Source: Cephalothrix simula
Lineage: Eukaryota > Nemertea > Palaeonemertea > Archinemertea > Cephalotrichidae
Assembly (NCBI GenBank): GCA_035591015.1
Contig: JAXIUW010204287.1
Location: forward strand, 1 to 11,330
Direction of reading: 5' to 3'
DNA length: 11,330 nt
Made by a program: the position numbers and the translations under genes. Under the pieces are notes generated by a model. That model did no database searches. It worked only from the letters and a program-made list of their open reading frames with translations, and was not told the origin of the DNA. Shown here piece after piece: positions 1 to 8,374 of this stretch; within the stretch, counting starts at the first letter, position 1, and each line of letters opens with the position of its first letter.

Positions 1-1074
1 CTTTGAAAGGCCAAGTTATTTCGAATTCACAAAGTTTATAGCATTTTTGTGAATTTTCTAAGAGTCATGTCATAACTTTCTATCATAATACATGTAGTTT
101 GAATTGCATGAAGATCCACTGATTGGTTCAAGAAATAATTATAGGCCATTATCAGCGATTTTGATCGATCAATACAGAAGCACGTGCGAATTTACAATGC
201 ACGAAATTCGTATACCTTGAACAGCCATGATTTGTAGTTGTGATTTTAAGCTTGTGGATCGATTCTATAGTGTTACACAACTTCGTAGCGAATCGACTGA
301 CGAATTACTACTATTGACTTTTTTACTGTGCGATTAAAATAATGCAAATGCTTTATTCGATTTTATTGCTTGAGTGCCAATGGGTTCTAATTATTCGAAT
401 CACAATAAAAATTAATTTTTATCCAAATTCACGCAAAAAACTACTGTTTTAACAGGTTTTAATCAATATAAAATACCTTTAACAGATTTTTGTCCTTTTC
501 ATAGTTTAATTTATCCTTTTGTTATTATTATTTTTTATTTTGGGAGGATTTTCACCTGCATTAATTTTCCAAGTTGTTCAATCAAAGTTTGCATGGATTA
601 AAGATTTTTTCTTGGCAATTATTATTACGGCAATTGATTGTTGTGTAATTTTCAGCGTCAATAATTACTGATCGATCATTTGGCTTTGCTCTTTTCCCAT
701 TAAACGTAAACGTAATCCTCTTATTACATGTATTAACAATTTTGATTTATTTTGCTAAAAGTTTTATCCTAAACTTGCGTTTTATATCATAAGACTTCAG
801 TTTTTTGTCAGAAGCAGATTGATCTTAATGTCATTGCGCATTTGAAATTTTTTGCCGCGCTCATTAGCTTATCCCATATATATCATGCGTAATGCGTGAA
901 CATGTCAAATTTTTTTGGTTTAAGATAATTTTTGCATTGTTTATTCTTCAAATTAATTAGATACAGTATGTGCTCTTTTACGCCGAATAGCGCCCATTAT
1001 TACCTTCCGCGCCTTTTGTTCAGTTATTTCATATTTGCTTGAAAAATTCGAACGGGTGGTTTTTGTAATAAAAC
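1..1074. other. AT-rich spacer, no gene seen
   Basis: I see no convincing exon, RNA gene or transposon protein here. The stretch is dominated by A/T runs and short stop-broken frames. The only local structure is a small hairpin with a 7-bp stem, TCGATTC at 259-265 pairing with GAATCGA at 290-296, which could easily be chance. Confidence 0.6.
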
Positions 1075-1131
1075 CTTTTACTACAGTCAAATGCAGATAA
1101 TCTTACATTATCTGCATTTGCTACAGTAAAG
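1075..1131. repeat. Perfect 14-bp-stem hairpin flanked by CTACAGT direct repeats
   Basis: CAAATGCAGATAAT (1088-1101) is followed by a 5-nt spacer and its exact reverse complement (1107-1120). The same 7-mer, CTACAGT, sits directly on each side in the same orientation (1081-1087 and 1121-1127). Outer bases (CTTT at 1075, AAAG at 1131) can extend the stem imperfectly. The arrangement of palindrome plus short direct flanks resembles a tiny insertion with a target-site duplication. It could also be a template-switch event or a short structured RNA. The loop is small for an animal microRNA precursor. The structure is certain; its meaning is not. Confidence 0.75.
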
Positions 1132-1161
1132 ACGGTTGACTGATTATGTAATGTGATCGTG

Positions 1162-1169
1162 TGACGTCA
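1162..1169. promoter_or_regulatory. CRE-type octamer TGACGTCA
   Basis: This is a full palindromic CREB/ATF consensus octamer, in the context GTGACGTCAT. It lies in non-coding DNA with no visible promoter, so binding is unproven. Two more full copies occur in the window, at 1543 and 8379. Confidence 0.4.
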
Positions 1170-1181
1170 TGATTGTTCTTA

Positions 1182-1206
1182 CGTCTTAATGTTGCCACTT
1201 AAGACG
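1182..1206. repeat. Short hairpin, 8-bp stem
   Basis: CGTCTTAA (1182-1189) and TTAAGACG (1199-1206) are exact complements around a 9-nt loop, 13 bases after a CRE octamer. It may be chance or part of a regulatory palindrome. No poly-T tract follows that would suggest a Pol III gene end. Confidence 0.45.
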
Positions 1207-1542
1207 GTACCAACGAATAAGCTTATGATGTAGTAACATTGACGCGGATTCACAATGTTTAGACTCCATAAAACGTCCCTTGACCATTTAATTTTTATGA
1301 TATATTTATTATTATGATATGAGATCGTCAATATCTTTTTATGTATATTATCTTTCATTTTTATGCTTTTGTGTCACCTAAATTTGCATACCTATCAAGT
1401 TCTATAAATATGCATCATTTTTGCAAAAAATATTCTATGATTTTTAATCACTTGTTAATTCCTGATCGAACAAGGCAGTCTAAACATTGTAGATTGACGT
1501 CTATTTATTGCGTAACAGTAATTATTGCGTCATGGCGCATAA

Positions 1543-1550
1543 TGACGTCA
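1543..1550. promoter_or_regulatory. CRE-type octamer TGACGTCA
   Basis: This is a full CREB/ATF consensus site in the 10-bp palindrome ATGACGTCAT (1542-1551). A related half-palindrome, TGCGTCAT, lies about 15 bp upstream. No gene start can be assigned near it. Confidence 0.4.
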
Positions 1551-1674
1551 TACAATTACGAAATCAGCACGCCACAACTCATCTATAGTAGGAGGTTATA
1601 CTACTGGCTTCTACTTCTGTCCTTTTGCAACCTATGACTATTAATTGATTTTAAATTAAACGATCCTCCCTGTT

Positions 1675-1692
1675 CTTAGATTAGATTAGATA
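1675..1692. repeat. Short (TTAGA)n microsatellite
   Basis: About three units of TTAGA. The same pentamer forms a longer tract at 3306-3344, so this motif recurs locally. Confidence 0.6.
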
Positions 1693-1997
1693 TACATATT
1701 TACTGTTCAGTTTTCTAGCAATTCCGGTTCTGTTCAGAAACATTTTGATAGGTTTATAGGACTTCTCGCCTCCAGCCATTGATGGACTCCAAAATAACTC
1801 TCTCGTATGACCTTGAAGCATGAGCAAATAATTTTGAAAACCGTCTTACTTGATACTAATTTTTTTCTCTAGTTCCTTTGTCCAAGGTTTCGACTTGAGC
1901 AAGGCCTTGATGTAATTTTTTTTAGATTTACAATCTTAGTGGTTATTTTATTCCTTTGGAAACTTGATTTTAATTAATAATACTGGGTGATCACAGG

Positions 1998-2030
1998 TCT
2001 GGAAAACTGGAAATCCTGGAAAATCAGGGA
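1998..2030 (+). repeat. Fragment of a CTGGAAA/CAGGGA dispersed repeat
   Basis: CTGGAAA-type words recur three times and end in AAATCAGGGA. The same vocabulary (AAATCAGGGAAAAGTCAGGGAA) returns at 9850-9889 and 10101-10130. I read these as pieces of one simple dispersed repeat family. A link to the fold-back that begins about 70 bp downstream is not shown, because this part has no clear complement on the far side. Confidence 0.4.
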
Positions 2031-2102
2031 GTACCCAAAATGGGCAAAATGCCATTGGCATGTCAGAAAACTTATTACATGGGAAATTTCCAAAATTTTC
2101 AT

Positions 2103-2785
2103 TCAAATATGCATGAAAAAATTGAATACGAAAATTTTGGCCCCGTCGAGATTTCCTAGAATTCGCATCGGAACCCCTTAACCCTATACATTTTTGGAAA
2201 GAGCATGCAAAGTTACACACCATGGTAGGGTTTTTAAATTTTTAGCTTCACCTGGTGGGGAGTGGTGGCGCAAAATGTGCGAAAAATTCTAAATCCCATT
2301 TTTGGAGATCGTATATTAAGGGAGCACCTCGAATCGTTCAAGTTAGACCAAGACTACCAAGAACAGGTTGTTGGCATATCAAGCATAGTAAATGAAGCAA
2401 ATTTTGAGTTCTTAGTACCATCAGGTAAACGTGGGGGTCAGTCAAAGGTCATATGATCGTAAATGAGCCCTGTGGTGGCAATTTTGGACCTAGAAACCCG
2501 GTACTGGGGTCATTTGTTATGCTTTGTATGCCAAAAAACTTATTGTTGCTAATTTTTGTATAACCCGAACGATTCGCGATGTTCCCTTAAAATCAGACAA
2601 CAAAAATGGGACTTAAGTCTATTTTCGAATTTTTTGCAATTTTGCGCTACGTTATTGAAATTTAAAAACTAAAAACTAAAAAATGGTGTGCAACTTTTCA
2701 TGCCCTTTCTAAAAATTTATAGGATTACGGGGTTCCGAAATTATACCATTTTACGGTGCCGCATCCAATTTTCCATCCATTTGAG
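2103..2785. mobile_element. Long fold-back (inverted-repeat) element, about 680 bp
   Basis: The left arm (about 2103-2419) is complementary, imperfectly but along nearly its whole length, to the right arm (about 2500-2785). Only about 80 bp lies between them. Anchors pairing left with right include GGAACCCC (2170) with GGGGTTCC, TTACACACCAT with ATGGTGTGCAA, GGCGCAAAAT with ATTTTGCGC, CGAATCGTTC with GAACGATTCG, and TTGGCAT.TCAAGCATA with TATGCTTTGTATGCCAA. Small indels and substitutions show that the arms have diverged for some time. No transposase, clear target-site duplication or terminal signature is visible. The likeliest class is a fold-back MITE or long-inverted-repeat element. A hairpin-RNA locus is an alternative. 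Short reading frames within it look incidental. Confidence 0.8.
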
Positions 2786-3300
2786 TGCAACATACAATAT
2801 TTTAGGCGTCTTCTGGTACTTAGAATAGTACACTCCTATACTTTTGTGTAACGCTCATCGCTGTGACCAAATTTTTCTTAGTCATAAAAGGTAGCGTCAA
2901 CTTTTTAATGAGCTTTCTACGAGCTAATTCTCTTTACTGTTACTAATTACCATTTTTTTATTTTTTAGCAAATTTTTTGTTTGATAATAATAATGAGTGA
3001 TAGAAATCAATTTTATTTGCTCCTGCTTCGCATCTAAATAGAATAGTATTAATGATTCGTTCGTGCCACCAGGTGTCACCAATATTTTGTAAAATGCACC
3101 ATTTTCTTTAGCGTGGGTGATGTTTTTGCTGTGAAATGTGTTTTCCTAAAAAAAATTCAAAATGTTTTGCTGTAACTTGTTCCCTCTGAGCCATCTATTG
3201 TAAAACACATGGATATGATTACTAATTTATACATAATTATTAAAGTACCTCATATAGTACTTCAAAGATGGCTCATTGGTTTTTGCTATAGCGAAATCCT
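2786..3300. other. Spacer, one CTCF-like motif
   Basis: AT-rich with no supported gene. CCACCAGGTGTC at 3066-3077 matches 11 of 12 positions of the CTCF core CCASYAGRKGGC. As an isolated match this is only suggestive. Confidence 0.4.
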
Positions 3301-3305
3301 TGAAT

Positions 3306-3344
3306 ATAGATTAGGTTAGATTAGATTAGATTAGATTAGATTAT
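3306..3344. repeat. (TTAGA)n microsatellite with one TTAGG unit
   Basis: About six near-perfect TTAGA pentamers follow a TTAGG. TTAGG is the arthropod telomere unit, so this could be a decayed interstitial telomeric tract. An ordinary pentanucleotide microsatellite is equally plausible. Confidence 0.8.
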
Positions 3345-3527
3345 TATTACGTTTTTGGTTGAAATTTGTCATTACAAAAATTTACTTAATTTTTAAAAGA
3401 TTGAATTAAATGTAATGACATTTATCAATTATTTTATAACGTTATATTAGATTTCGTTATTCAATTTAAATTAGGTTTGTAATTAATTGATTAATTTTAA
3501 ATGTTATTTATATATCTACATACTATA

Positions 3528-3542
3528 CTAACCCTAACCTTA
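3528..3542 (-). repeat. Telomere-like scrap (TTAGGG/TTAGG-type)
   Basis: CTAACCCTAACC at 3528-3539 is two units of the C-rich strand of a TTAGGG-type telomere, followed by TTA. At this length it may be chance in AT-rich DNA, but it lies only about 190 bp from the TTAGA tract. Confidence 0.3.
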
Positions 3543-3801
3543 CTGAAAATGTTAGCTTATAGACTTTTTTGCTTTGCTTATTGCTTATAAAGCCCTATAC
3601 ATGTAGCTTAATTTAATTGCCCTATCCCAAATAAGTTTTGTTTTGATTGCTAAATTAGGCTTTGTAAATATGTTTTAAATGCATGTATCTGTGGCTGCTT
3701 TTCTTTTCTCGTAACTCCATCGATACTTTCAAATACCTTCCCTATGATATTCCTCATCCTTTTGATACCCCATCCTTATGATATACCTTATCTTCCTTCA
3801 G

Positions 3802-3858
3802 GCAGACTGCCAAAACAGTCTTGGAAACTTGCTGTCAGACAATTAACAAAAAAACAAA
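3802..3858 (+). CDS. Weak candidate internal exon
   Basis: A pyrimidine-rich stretch ending TTATCTTCCTTCAG (AG at 3800-3801) would be a good acceptor. An open frame follows in phase 1 that reads RLPKQSWKLAVRQLTKKQ. A phase-1 GT lies after it (ACAAA|GTACCT), but it is a poor donor, as is the next one (ATAA|GTACCT). The phase matches the candidate exons at 5535 and 7616, which is the only reason to list it. No protein family is recognised, and the hexamer palindrome AGACTG/CAGTCT lies inside the block. It is probably not real on this evidence alone. Confidence 0.15.
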
Positions 3859-3947
3859 GTACCTGCATAAGTACCTCATTCATTTTGGTTCCTTTAGGTT
3901 GTGTGCCACCCTTTTGTAGATCACTGAAGGCCGCGTTATCCCGATTT

Positions 3948-4074
3948 TGGTTTGTAATTAATCCACAGAGGTCACTACTGTAGCTTGTGTTAGTTTTTTT
4001 GCCATTTTAACGTAAATCAAGAAATTTGCGTTCATTTGTGGTTTTTAATTAATCCACAGGGGTCTCTGCTGTAG
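3948..4074 (+). repeat. Two direct copies of a 36-bp sequence, 91 bp apart
   Basis: The copies at 3948-3983 and 4039-4074 share the core TTAATTAATCCACAG-type sequence (AATTAATCCACAG exact in both), then a GGTC.CT.CTGTAG ending. Similarity stops at the copy edges, so this is a short duplicated segment and not a full 91-bp tandem repeat. Confidence 0.7.
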
Positions 4075-5500
4075 TGTATTTTAGGTCTTTAGGGCGAGAC
4101 ACTTTCTCAGTAGGCTAATTGGGAGCTTGGGCTACAAAAATCTTAAAATCTGTTAAAAATCTTTTAACGAACAGTCTTTTTTAAGGCAATTGTTTACGTT
4201 AAGGCACCATCTTTACACATTATGTAGGTCTATGGTTAAGAATGATGTCTTTAGGCATTTATACGGATGAAATTACCTTTAAAAGTATAGAAGAAGATTT
4301 ACTCTAGAATTATCCCAAAATTATTTTGTGATTTTTTTTGTCGTCTAGACTAAAGCCTTCGAGACATGAATATGATGCAATAAAAATTTTTCAAGATTAT
4401 CTGCTGGTTGATATTATTTTCACGTCTGTTCCAAACAAAAGAAATTCGTATTTTAGATTTCAAAACCGTCGTGACGTAGTAATTTTATGAATGAAATCCG
4501 CCGATTATGCGAAGTACAAAAACTTATGATGAAAAAACCATTTTTACCAGAAATGTTAAAAGGCCTCTCGCTTCAAATTTTAGCCCCATTTTTTAAAAAA
4601 CACAAGAAGAAATATGGAATTTCATAACTAGAGTCCCTAGAGAAAAAAATGAAAATTATTCATCTCAGTTCTTCTTTTACAATGTAATAAATTAGTCACA
4701 AAGCTGCACGAAGAGTGAAAAGGTGCTGATTGAGACATTTATCCCTTAGACATGAAAAATAGTGCGAATATTTTGTTTCAAAACATAATTGAAATAAGTT
4801 ATTCCCGTGAATTAATACTCCAATATGCACATGAACAACATTGAATATTGATCACTATTTTTAACCTGTCACTATATTTACACTTTTTGGCATTAATTGC
4901 GTACTAATCTTAAATACATAATATACATAAATGTTTAAATTTGGAATAAAAAAATTGATCTGAAGAGTTTCACTGGATGATTTTGTATTAAAATTTTAAA
5001 GAAATTATCTTACCATTTCTATTTTGGTCTCGTAAATAGGTTAGACTTCACCAAAATACATGATTTTTTAATATGATGCTGTTGAAACTATATATAACAT
5101 TTAAATACAATCAACTAATACTAGTTAGATTATCTTACCTGATTTATGGAGCCCAAAAGTATCCCAAAAAATCAACACACTGAAAAGAATTTTATATATT
5201 GATCGATCTGCTCAGAAGTCATCCGTCAGGCGTACAGCTTTTACCCCTGTGATCATACATGTATTTAGCTAGAATTCAGTATAAATTAGAATACGTTTTA
5301 GAGATTCTTCATGATTATGAATGAACCTACTTGGCGAAGCCGAGTTGATTGTTCCTAATCATTATGTAGGCAACTTTAATACTTCCCTCTTTTGATCCTT
5401 ATTTATTTAAAAAATTTATTTAAAAAATACAAGTTTAAAAACTACATGCCACTGAAATTGTAATTGAGGTGCACATTGTTACATGACACTGAAAAAAGCA
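4075..5500. other. AT-rich spacer, nothing supported
   Basis: No reading frame, RNA gene, element or strong inverted repeat could be supported across this stretch. There are simple T-rich and A-rich runs, and a local duplication, TTTATTTAAAAAAT, near 5400-5430. Confidence 0.6.
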
Positions 5501-5534
5501 TATTGTTCAATGATTGTTTCTTTTACAAATGCAG

Positions 5535-5585
5535 CGTCGGAGCCGAAAAATAGTCGACTTTCTCGTTCATCGACTACCCAAACCG
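5535..5585 (+). CDS. Candidate 51-nt internal exon of an unrecognised gene
   Basis: Polypyrimidine DNA and ...ACAAATGCAG (AG at 5533-5534) form a reasonable acceptor. A G|GTATAT donor follows at 5586. The block is exactly 17 codons with phase-1 boundaries on both sides. In that frame it reads SEPKNSRLSRSSTTQT, a Ser/Thr/Arg-rich sequence typical of a disordered protein region. Its last base would join the phase-1 terminal exon at 7616 to make a glycine codon. Another frame is also open here (a 78-codon ATG frame, 5514-5750), which I judge less likely because it turns into AT-rich filler. No family is recognised. Phase agreement has a one-in-three chance of being accidental. Confidence 0.25.
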
Positions 5586-5797
5586 GTATATTTAATTAGT
5601 AATTACCGTGTTAGATTTTCAGTTCAAACAAGCGCACCCTTAGATAACCTCAGTTATTGTAAACACAAGTCTTACAAATCCTATTATTTATGGATGTGGA
5701 TGGTGATTTTATTTCTTTTAATTAACCCTTCGGTCTCGCACTGTCTATAGGTTTGCTCACATACCATGCTTCTATGACCTACCTACAGAGTCAGAGT

Positions 5798-5845
5798 CTT
5801 GAGCATGGTGGAAACCATCCGTTAAATGAAGGAATCGTGCTCAAG
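5798..5845. repeat. Short hairpin with 8-bp stem, nested with a second
   Basis: CTTGAGCA (5798-5805) and TGCTCAAG (5838-5845) are exact complements. An overlapping alternative pairs CCATGCT near 5764 with AGCATGG near 5802. The two stems exclude each other. No function is evident. Confidence 0.5.
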
Positions 5846-6537
5846 GCTACGACCTCAATTATGATTTGTCTCGGGATATCCTCCTCGAGTTTAGGTTACA
5901 CAAGTCTAATAAATTTTAGGCTTTGAAAAATTTTAAGAAGAATTATTTTACAATTTTATTTTGCTGAATCGAATTAATACTACATTGTATTTCATCTCAC
6001 AAAATTTCAACCTTACATTTAAGCTACATTGTTTTTACCATTCGACATTTCAAAATTCGACATATTTATCGACTTTTTAAAATACTTCTTTTTTTCGAAA
6101 TATACCCCTACAACATTTATTTTTTTAATGATTTGAATTTATAAAGAAAAATGTTGTTCTTTGCCTGCAGTGTCTATATGACGTAATCACTACCAACCTT
6201 TGAATATTGTGGCATGGTTTTCCTAATTTCTCTTATAGTGCCCACTATTCCTTATTTTACACGTAGTTTTAAAACATTAGGCCCCCAATATATTAGGTAT
6301 ATCAGTATTGTGAATTTAGAATTATTTTAAATTTAGAATTAGCTCTTAGAAACAATACTTTATTTAATGCCGCCATTCAATGATTTAAAACACTATTTAT
6401 TTCGATGAAGTAATTGGTTTAAATGTAGTAATGGTTAACTATATTTTCACTTTCCTCAACTGATGAACCTCTCAACACTATCTAAAGAAGTATTGTAAAT
6501 TCTTAAGCACATTTCAGACTCTTAACTTCTAAATACT

Positions 6538-7325
6538 AACGTTGCGACCTGTTATTTTGCAACACACCTATTGTATCGCAAGTTTTTCCTTTTAGCTCTG
6601 TTGCCGACAAATCGCTTTCAGTTTCTAGCATTTCCGGTTTCATTAGCCAAAGAACTTGGGCTGACTTCCATGATTTCGCCCACTTCAGTCTTTTCCACTT
6701 CGCTTGCCACAGTAATCCACGTTTTATGGTGTCACTAAATAATGATCATTGATATCACAGGCGCAAAATAATATTATTTACCTCATTGTTTGCAATGAAT
6801 TGATACTATTGTGATAATTACCAATATCTTTATCAATATCATATAATGATTATTGAATAGAATAGTAATTAACCGTTTTTTTAAGTATGATGCCCAGGTC
6901 TCAGCAGCAAGTTTTTGGAAAGGAAAGTTATTACCATAATCAGATGGCTGACAAAGTGTCATTGTGTGGACCGACTGGCAACATACTCTATCAGGATAGT
7001 TTTGAATCCCTATTTATTTGTACACGGAGGATGGACTTTACTTGCTTCTTAGCCAAAAATATTTACTAAAATGAAAAATAATTTCGAATTTAAAAAATTT
7101 AGACTACATAATGTCTTATTTACAGAGTTTTAGGTGATTTGAAACAAATTTATTTTTAAAATATCTAGTGGGCGAAATCAGGGGAAGTCAGCCCAAGTTC
7201 TTTATCCCATTCAATTTTAGTCTGTTGGTAAGAGTGATGGAAATCGGAAGCGATTTGTCGTCGATGGAGCTGAAACGAAAAACTTGCGATACGATAGGTG
7301 TTACGAAATAACAGGTTGCGATGTT
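6538..7325. mobile_element. Fold-back / long-TIR element, about 790 bp
   Basis: The left arm (6538-6683) and right arm (7168-7325) are reverse complements at roughly 80% by eye. Exact blocks include TATCGCAAGTTTTT, GACAAATCGCTT, AAAGAACTTGGGCTGACTTCC and TGATTTCGCCCAC, read as left arm and as the complement of the right arm. The right arm has about 11 extra bases near 7200-7235. The outer tips read TAACRTYGCRACCTGTTATTT from both ends, with TA just outside each conserved tip. That would suit a TA-targeting (Tc1/mariner-like) element, but TA is common in this DNA. Differences between arms show no codon-position bias, so the arms are not evolving as protein-coding copies. No transposase is present in the roughly 480-bp interior. 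Confidence 0.8.
6887..7069 (+). other. 60-codon open frame inside the fold-back, coding status unknown
   Basis: Between the arms lies a block richer in G and C than its flanks. It has a 60-residue frame starting MMPRSQQQVFGKESYY. An AG (6896-6897) precedes GTCTCAGCAGC and could act as an acceptor, but no good GT donor follows. A second frame is open over the same bases. It could be a decayed internal piece of a parent transposon or a chance frame. I recognise no domain. Confidence 0.15.
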
Positions 7326-7369
7326 AAAACTATCCTGAAAAACTTTATACTATGCAGTATGCATGCCCG

Positions 7370-7483
7370 CTGTTGGTGCAATCGGGGGATGATAAGCCGA
7401 AGGACCTATACTGAAGTTTTTATTTTCCCCTGCGTATACTTAAGCATAGGGCATCCGGTTATCATCCCCCACTATACCAACAG
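7370..7483. ncRNA. Long compact hairpin, possible structured RNA or mini-MITE
   Basis: The 5' arm (7370-7417) pairs with the 3' arm (7438-7483) around a 20-nt loop. Perfect blocks are CTGTTGGT (8 bp) and GGGGGATGATAA (12 bp). CCTAT and CTKAAGT pair nearer the loop, separated by small internal bulges. Weaker pairing can be traced outwards to about 7346 and 7507. The size and shape suit a large microRNA-like precursor or a hairpin-RNA trigger. An element that is almost all terminal repeat would look the same. It sits 132 bp before the terminal exon, so if that gene is real the hairpin is intronic and would be transcribed with it. The two strands are not equivalent in the loop, but orientation cannot be set. 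Confidence 0.5.
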
Positions 7484-7585
7484 TAAATGCCTAAAGCATG
7501 TGGTATAACTAATTGTTGTCATTGGCGGAATATAATCACGTGCCTTATATGTTCTTGTTAGTACTCGGCTTGATTAGACTCAAAC

Positions 7586-7615
7586 TAATCCTCTCCTATT
7601 TATTCCCCTCTCTAG
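7586..7615 (+). promoter_or_regulatory. Splice acceptor: branch-like CTAAT, polypyrimidine tract, AG
   Basis: CTAAT at 7586 is followed by an almost unbroken pyrimidine run (CCTCTCC...TTCCCCTCTCTAG) ending at AG 7614-7615. This is the best splice signal in the window and fixes the start of the terminal exon. Confidence 0.55.
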
Positions 7616-7752
7616 GCATACCCTCTACCAACAATAATATCGACCCGAATGCGGCTAATGTGATTGCGGCCAAAAAGGCCTTTGCTAAGTGGTACGCTAG
7701 GCGGCCACCTCCATCAAGTACCAATCCTGAGAGAGGTCAAGCGTCTACTTAA
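7616..7752 (+). CDS. Probable 3' terminal coding exon, unrecognised protein
   Basis: Downstream of a strong acceptor the DNA becomes visibly richer in G and C and stays open in phase 1 for about 46 codons to a TAA at 7750. The residues begin IPSTNNNIDPNAANVI, continue with a basic helix-like stretch AAKKAFAKWYARR, then a PPPSSTNPERGQAST tail. The composition is unlike the frames produced by the AT-rich surroundings. An AATAAA follows 10 bases after the stop. The same frame extends upstream to an ATG at 7513. That part is a hydrophobic run over the pyrimidine tract and is better explained as intron. The likely partner exon is 5535-5585. I do not recognise the family and assign no function. Confidence 0.45.
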
Positions 7753-7761
7753 CTTCCTACG

Positions 7762-7767
7762 AATAAA
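7762..7767 (+). terminator. AATAAA polyadenylation signal
   Basis: A canonical hexamer 10 bases after the TAA of the terminal exon, followed by a short GT-rich piece (CGTGTATTGT). It is very close to the stop, which would make a short 3' UTR. AATAAA is frequent in AT-rich DNA, so the value lies in its position. Confidence 0.35.
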
Positions 7768-7824
7768 AAACGTGTATTGTAGCTTCTAGTTCAGCTGCCC
7801 ACGTATAGGTGGCATTGCACAGCG

Positions 7825-7864
7825 CCAATAAGCAGTTATTGGGCTTTTATAGTGTACCGTACAC
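7825..7864. repeat. Two adjacent short hairpins
   Basis: CCAATAA (7825-7831) pairs with TTATTGG (7836-7842) over a 4-nt loop. GTGTAC (7852-7857) pairs with GTACAC (7859-7864). They fall just after the proposed gene end and could be 3' flank structures or chance. Confidence 0.4.
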
Positions 7865-8147
7865 CGTTGTAAACTTGTACAGCTGTTAGTGAGTTGATAT
7901 AAGAAATGATATAATGACTTCATAGAACTGCGTATTACTACTGTGCAAGTGTCACACATAAAATAACACATTATAGCACCTGGATAAAAACACTTAAAAC
8001 AGTGTTGATTTACACATTGATGATTAACTAATAACCAGGTTTAATCTCTAGCAAAGAAAAATTTTGCACAATGATCAATATTTGTTTTATTTTTCAATTT
8101 AGTGGGAACATTTAAGATAAGCCCCAATTACCTGAAATCGCAGTCGT

Positions 8148-8164
8148 GCGCCTAGCGGCAAAAT
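8148..8164 (+). repeat. Scrap resembling the 10659-11222 repeat unit
   Basis: GCGCCTAGCGGCAAAAT resembles the CCCCTAGCGGCGAAAAT part of the repeat copies near 10810. It is the only similar piece found outside the array. It is short enough that chance cannot be excluded. Confidence 0.3.
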
Positions 8165-8374
8165 AGTTATCTGAAAATGTTGTCATTTCCAACTGAACTG
8201 TCATAATTATTTTCAAGAAAAGATTTCGATGATGTCACCAGTTATCGTAGGCAGATAAATCCACATTAATCATGCATTGTGACGCCATAAATCGTTAAAA
8301 TTACAAATTATGACAACATAAGTCACAACCTTTGACGTAATATAAATAATAAATTCTGATGTCATTACAGGATT

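Noticed and set aside
1341-1637. 98-codon open frame, the longest in the window
   Set aside because: Composition is AT-rich filler (Ile, Tyr, Phe, Leu, Ser). It has no splice or promoter context and no recognisable domain, and it contains the 1543 CRE palindrome. It is best explained as chance.
1948-2456. Several open frames on both strands (64-91 codons)
   Set aside because: They lie in or beside the 2103-2785 fold-back and are not conserved between its two arms, which have different stops in the matching frames.
7370-7483. tRNA-like word TTGGTATAGTGG on the reverse strand
   Set aside because: It resembles a tRNA A box, but no B box (GGTTCGANNCC) follows at the right distance, and the long hairpin is not a cloverleaf.
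7284-7508. 74-codon open frame with several Cys residues, which hints at a small secreted peptide
   Set aside because: It runs through the right arm of one fold-back and then through both arms of the 7370-7483 hairpin. The Cys codons come from repeat sequence and the frame has no signal peptide.
7786-7971. 61-codon reverse-strand frame
   Set aside because: It lies in the 3' flank of the proposed exon and covers two short hairpins. No domain or splice context is seen.
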